Source: Aldrovandia affinis (lineage: Eukaryota > Chordata > Actinopteri > Notacanthiformes > Halosauridae). From it: DNA of 64,000 bases. Where the stretch lies: positions 7,618,523 to 7,682,522 of the forward strand of contig JAINUG010000026.1 of the NCBI GenBank assembly GCA_029706075.1. Direction: 5' to 3'. Shown one piece after another: positions 62,401 to 64,000 of this stretch (the first letter of the stretch is position 1; each line of letters opens with the position of its first letter). Under the pieces are notes generated by a model. The model ran no database searches and was not told where the DNA came from. It saw only the letters and a program-made list of their open reading frames with translations. The translations under genes were made by a program, and so were the position numbers.

Positions 62401-64000
62401 GTAGTTGTGGGTAGGAAGTCTGAGCAGTTGTTGTAGAAGTTATTGGGGAGGTGGTTGAGGTCAAACTAGTTGAAGAAGTTGTGGAGTTGTTGGAGCTGTT
62501 GTGATTAGGGCTATTTATTTGGAATGGTAGTTGTAGATGTTGGAACTGTAGTTGTGGGTAGGGAAGTCTGAGCAGTTGTTGTAGAAGTTATTGGGAGGTG
62601 GTTGAGATCAAACTAGTTGAAGAAGTTGTGGAAGTTGTTGGAGCTGTTGTGATTACTGTATTTGGAATGGTATTTGTAGATGTTGGAACTGTAGTTGTGG
62701 GTAGGGAAGTCTGAGCAGTTGTTGTTGAAGTTATTGGGGAGGTGGTTGAGGTCAAAGTAGTTGAAGTTGTGGACGTTGTTGGAGCTGTTGTGATTACTGT
62801 ATTTGGAATGGTATTTGTAGATGTTGGAACTGTAGTTGTGGGTAGGGAAGTCTGAGCAGTTGTAGAAGTTATTGGGGAGGTGGTTGAGGTCAAACTAGTT
62901 GATGAAGCTGTGGAAGTTGTTGGAGCTGTTGTGATTACTGTATTTGCAATGGTTTTTGTAGATGTTGGAACTGTAGTTGTGGGTAGAGAAGTCTGAGCAG
63001 TTGTTGTAGAAGTTATTGGGGAGGTGGTTGAGGTCAAACTAGTTGATGAAGCTGTGGAAGTTGTTGGAGCTGTAGTGACTACTGTATTTGCAATGGTTTT
63101 TGTAGATGTTGGAACTGTAGTTGTGGGTAGGGAAGTCTGAGCAGTTGTTGTAGAAGTTATTGGGGAGGTGGTTGAGGTCAAACTAGTTGAAGAAGTTGTG
63201 GACGTTGTTGGAGCTGTTGTGATTACTGTATTTGGAATGGTATTTGTAGATGTTGGAACTGTAGTTGTGGGTAGAGAAGTCTGAGCAGTTGTTGTAGAAG
63301 TTATTGGGGAGGTGGTTGGTCAAAACTAGTGATGTTTGTGAGTTGTTTTGGAGCTGTTGATTACTGTATTTGGAATGGTATTTGTAGATGTTGGAACTGT
63401 AGTTGTGGGTAGGGAAGTCTGAGCAGTTGTTGTTGTAGAGTTATTTGGGGAGGTGGTTGAGGTCAAACTAGTTGAAGAAGTTGTGGAAGTTGTTGGAGCT
63501 GTTGTGAGCTGTTTTGATTACTGTATTTGGAATGGTATTTGTAGATGTTGGAACTGTAGTTGTGGGTAGAAGTCTGAGCAGTTGTTGTAGAAGTTATTGG
63601 GGAGGTGGTTGAGGTCAAACTAGTTGAAGAAGCTGTGGAAGTTGTTGGAGCTGTAGTGACTACTGTATTTGCAATGGTTTTTGTAGATGTTGGAACTGTA
63701 GTTGTGGGTAGGAGAAGTCTGAGCAGTTGTTGTAGAAGTTATTGGGAGGTGGTTGAGGTCAAACTAGTTGAAGAAGTTGTGAAGTTGTTGGAGCTGTTGT
63801 GATTACTGTATTTGGAATGGTATTTGTAGATGTTGGAACTGTAGTTGTGGGTAGGGAAGTCTGAGCAGTTGTTGTAGAAGTTATTGGGGAGGTGGTTGAG
63901 GTCAAAGTAGTTGAAGAAGTTGTGGACGTTGTTGGAGCTGTTGTGATTACTGTATTTGGAATGGTATTTGTAGATGTTGGAACTGTAGTTGTGGGTAGGG
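38448..64000 (-). CDS. Transmembrane mucin-like protein with SEA-like region, 3' part
   Basis: The exons in transcript order are the mucin exon (beyond 64000 to 52946), then 51204-51361, 47286-47425, 46927-46988, 46616-46716, 45817-46016 and 38446-38543 (stop at 38450-38448). Phases agree at every junction. The mucin exon is about 75 percent Thr/Ser/Pro, expected to be densely O-glycosylated. The next four exons give an extracellular SEA-like region: VFNLKKPIPSEEVVLSAINN, then FSIDLYFKMINVPMEVKLS and FPPINFIIVDNELTADVLY. The 45817-46016 exon encodes a Thr/Ser stalk and one transmembrane helix (WALAIIIPCGIVIILIPLWI). The tail has 31 residues: CMLCGCC, an RRRWRRRR cluster, then SYIVQYTTHNSLF. 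Mucins of this kind protect epithelial surfaces. No EGF domain is seen, so I do not assign MUC13 or another named mucin. The mucin exon has many frameshifts. Confidence 0.8.
38551..38573. repeat. (GA)n microsatellite forming a splice polypyrimidine tract
   Basis: A pure GA run on the + strand, CT on the transcript strand, placed just before the cag acceptor of the last coding mucin exon (38543). Confidence 0.9.
39100..39360. other. GC-rich anonymous segment in a mucin intron
   Basis: Distinctly GC-richer than its flanks ('ggagcgggtgaccctccgaa', 'gccctgaaccagggagacag'). It may belong to an unrecognised repeat. A similar GC-rich block lies at about 40560-40800. Neither has a convincing protein. 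Confidence 0.3.
39385..39535 (-). mobile_element. L2 LINE 3' end fragment
   Basis: The reverse complement of this segment matches 17110-17245, the 3' UTR and tail of the L2 LINE, including 'catgtattaatgcacatctt' and 'gataagagcgtccgctaaa'. Confidence 0.8.
39610..39860. repeat. Degenerate minisatellite of 'aatgattnataaat' words
   Basis: Repeated imperfect words such as 'taatgattt', 'aatgattagtaaatgat', 'aaatgatctatgaatgatta' and 'tataaatgattgc' across about 250 bases, AT-rich, with no clear unit length. Confidence 0.5.
39865..40090 (-). pseudogene. Tc1-like transposase N-terminal fragment
   Basis: The - strand reads RRDLNDLEKWVIVGACLPGA followed by SVMKAAQLADISQGTVTKVM, the first helix-turn-helix of a Tc1 transposase (compare [20 protein letters not shown] at 24158). 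No terminal repeats or catalytic region nearby. Confidence 0.65.
40870..42961 (+). mobile_element. L1-like LINE 3' part with poly-A tail, inactive
   Basis: The + strand reads, with stops, IIDHFGQLSSYMVNWSKSN, then LNYISWHNNI and KWFASLNK.IDRFY.KDKPAKIKL and KHWGGLSSPNF, the region following the RT core in L1-type ORF2. The element ends in a poly-A run at about 42940-42961. A piece of another LINE interrupts it at 41560-42140. Confidence 0.7.
41560..42140 (-). mobile_element. LINE RT fragment nested in the L1-like element
   Basis: The - strand begins KAFDKVP near 42118 and later reads MTFNIAKCKVMHVGNKN and SGIVVDQSLSVSKQCATAV, RT and thumb motifs of a CR1/L2-related non-LTR element. The YADD region between them is deleted. 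The opposite orientation to the flanking L1-like sequence indicates nesting. Confidence 0.65.
43217..43258. repeat. (ATT)n / T-rich microsatellite
   Basis: Run of ATT then T-rich sequence in a mucin intron. Confidence 0.7.
43960..44150. other. CpG-rich palindromic segment in a mucin intron
   Basis: Contains a perfect 16-bp palindrome CGGGCGATATCGCCCG (43976-43991), a near-palindrome cgggcaactcgttgccg (about 44097) and two CCAAT/ATTGG boxes, in contrast to AT-rich flanks. Could be a transposon end or a promoter. I cannot decide. Confidence 0.4.
44706..44830 (+). mobile_element. Tc1-like transposon left-end fragment
   Basis: 'tacaggtaactgccaagata' then aaggaaacaggtgagtaaatg, the terminal sequence of the element at 448-806, followed by 'tatggtatggggtgcatatt', a degraded transposase segment. 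No right end. Confidence 0.6.
45782..45801. repeat. (CA)n microsatellite
   Basis: Pure CA run, 10 bases inside the intron after the donor of the transmembrane-exon of the mucin gene. Confidence 0.85.
48040..48210. repeat. Dispersed repeat, related to 5305-5620
   Basis: 'cattttctcccaatttagta', a C-run, 'tattgtgagtttgctgccg' and cctcctccgagccggcactc, in the order seen in the copy in the PARP9 intron, but shorter. Confidence 0.55.
48390..49095 (+). mobile_element. Tc1-like transposon remnant, family A
   Basis: Left end 'cactactggtgaaagtttta', with the same interior as 22757 and 34933 ('tttttactgaaatttaagca', a poly-A run, 'ggttaccaaaaactgaaaa'). The + strand holds transposase pieces with frameshifts ([20 protein letters not shown] region near 48645, then [17 protein letters not shown] and VWGSFAGS). 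Ends near 'gaccggtagtg' at 49082-49092, so it is 3'-truncated or deleted. Confidence 0.8.
49955..50365. repeat. Diverged tandem repeat, about four units of 100-140 bp
   Basis: Repeated blocks 'ctagcttgctgaataattta', 'gctagattgctaaataattg', 'ctagcgtgttaaataatttc' and 'ctagcttgataaatcattgc', each followed by a 'tgca(ta/ca)aatta' box, and three of them preceded by an 'aactcacc' box. It lies in the mucin intron 47426-51203. The remaining parts of that intron and of 51362-52945 are AT-rich and anonymous. Confidence 0.6.
53190..64000 (-). repeat. 144-bp coding minisatellite of the mucin exon, about 75 units
   Basis: Successive copies of the 'ggggaggtggttgaggtcaa' block are 144 bp apart where intact (for example 61216 and 61360). 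The - strand unit encodes 48 residues: TSTTSPITSTTTAQTSLPTT, then TVPTSTNTIPNTVITTAPTT and STTSSTSL, with 22 Thr, 9 Ser and 5 Pro and no Cys. Variants include TKTIANTVVTTAPTTSTASS. Several units are shortened or fused, especially 53450-53680, 54360-54620 and 55650-55960. The array runs past the window edge, so the copy number (about 10.8 kb divided by 144) is a minimum for this gene. Confidence 0.95.

Noticed and set aside
63605-63802. Open frame on the + strand of the mucin array (Val/Glu-rich)
   Set aside because: It is the antisense of the Thr/Ser/Pro repeat. The + frame meets TGA in normal units (gaagtctgagc) and is open here only because of an indel.
53190-64000. CRISPR-like or satellite array
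   Set aside because: Units are contiguous with no spacers, keep a 3n length, and encode a Thr/Ser/Pro repeat joined in phase to SEA-like and transmembrane exons.

Overview
This window is vertebrate nuclear DNA, most likely from a ray-finned (teleost) fish. Genes are split by GT-AG introns. The introns carry typical fish repeats: several Tc1-like DNA transposon families, tRNA-derived SINEs that share the 3' tail of an L2 LINE, a 5S-rRNA-derived SINE and L1-like fragments. The species cannot be named from the sequence. There is no prokaryotic gene, CRISPR array or recognisable tRNA/rRNA gene.

Layout. (1) 2-6998, + strand: the last eight coding exons (664 codons) of a PARP9-like gene, entering the window inside its first macro domain and ending in a PARP-type fold whose triad reads Q-Y-T. 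(2) 8950-15496, - strand: a complete faim coding region, four exons and 180 codons, convergent with PARP9. (3) About 17.9-18.7 kb: the probable divergent promoter shared by faim and cep70, with a TCTCGCGAGA palindrome, a CRE-like site and CCAAT boxes. (4) 19547-37463, + strand: complete cep70, 17 coding exons and 623 codons, every exon junction in phase. (5) 38448-64000, - strand: the 3' part of a membrane-anchored mucin-like gene: a long Thr/Ser/Pro exon, SEA-like extracellular exons, one transmembrane segment and a short basic tail. Its mucin exon runs off the right edge.

From about 53.2 kb to the end the window is an array of roughly 75 imperfect 144-bp units (48 residues each). Many units are shifted out of frame, repeatedly at the same three-G run, so the array either contains consensus errors or is a decaying or unusually variable coding minisatellite.

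The genes do not form an operon or a single pathway. FAIM (death-receptor signalling antagonist) and CEP70 (centrosome protein) are adjacent in many vertebrates and probably share a promoter here. PARP9 is an interferon-linked macro-PARP, and the mucin is a cell-surface glycoprotein. The other notable content is repeats nested in introns, including a Tc1-like element that holds both a foldback element with a hammerhead-like core and a near-perfect 163-bp copy of a sequence 1.3 kb away.
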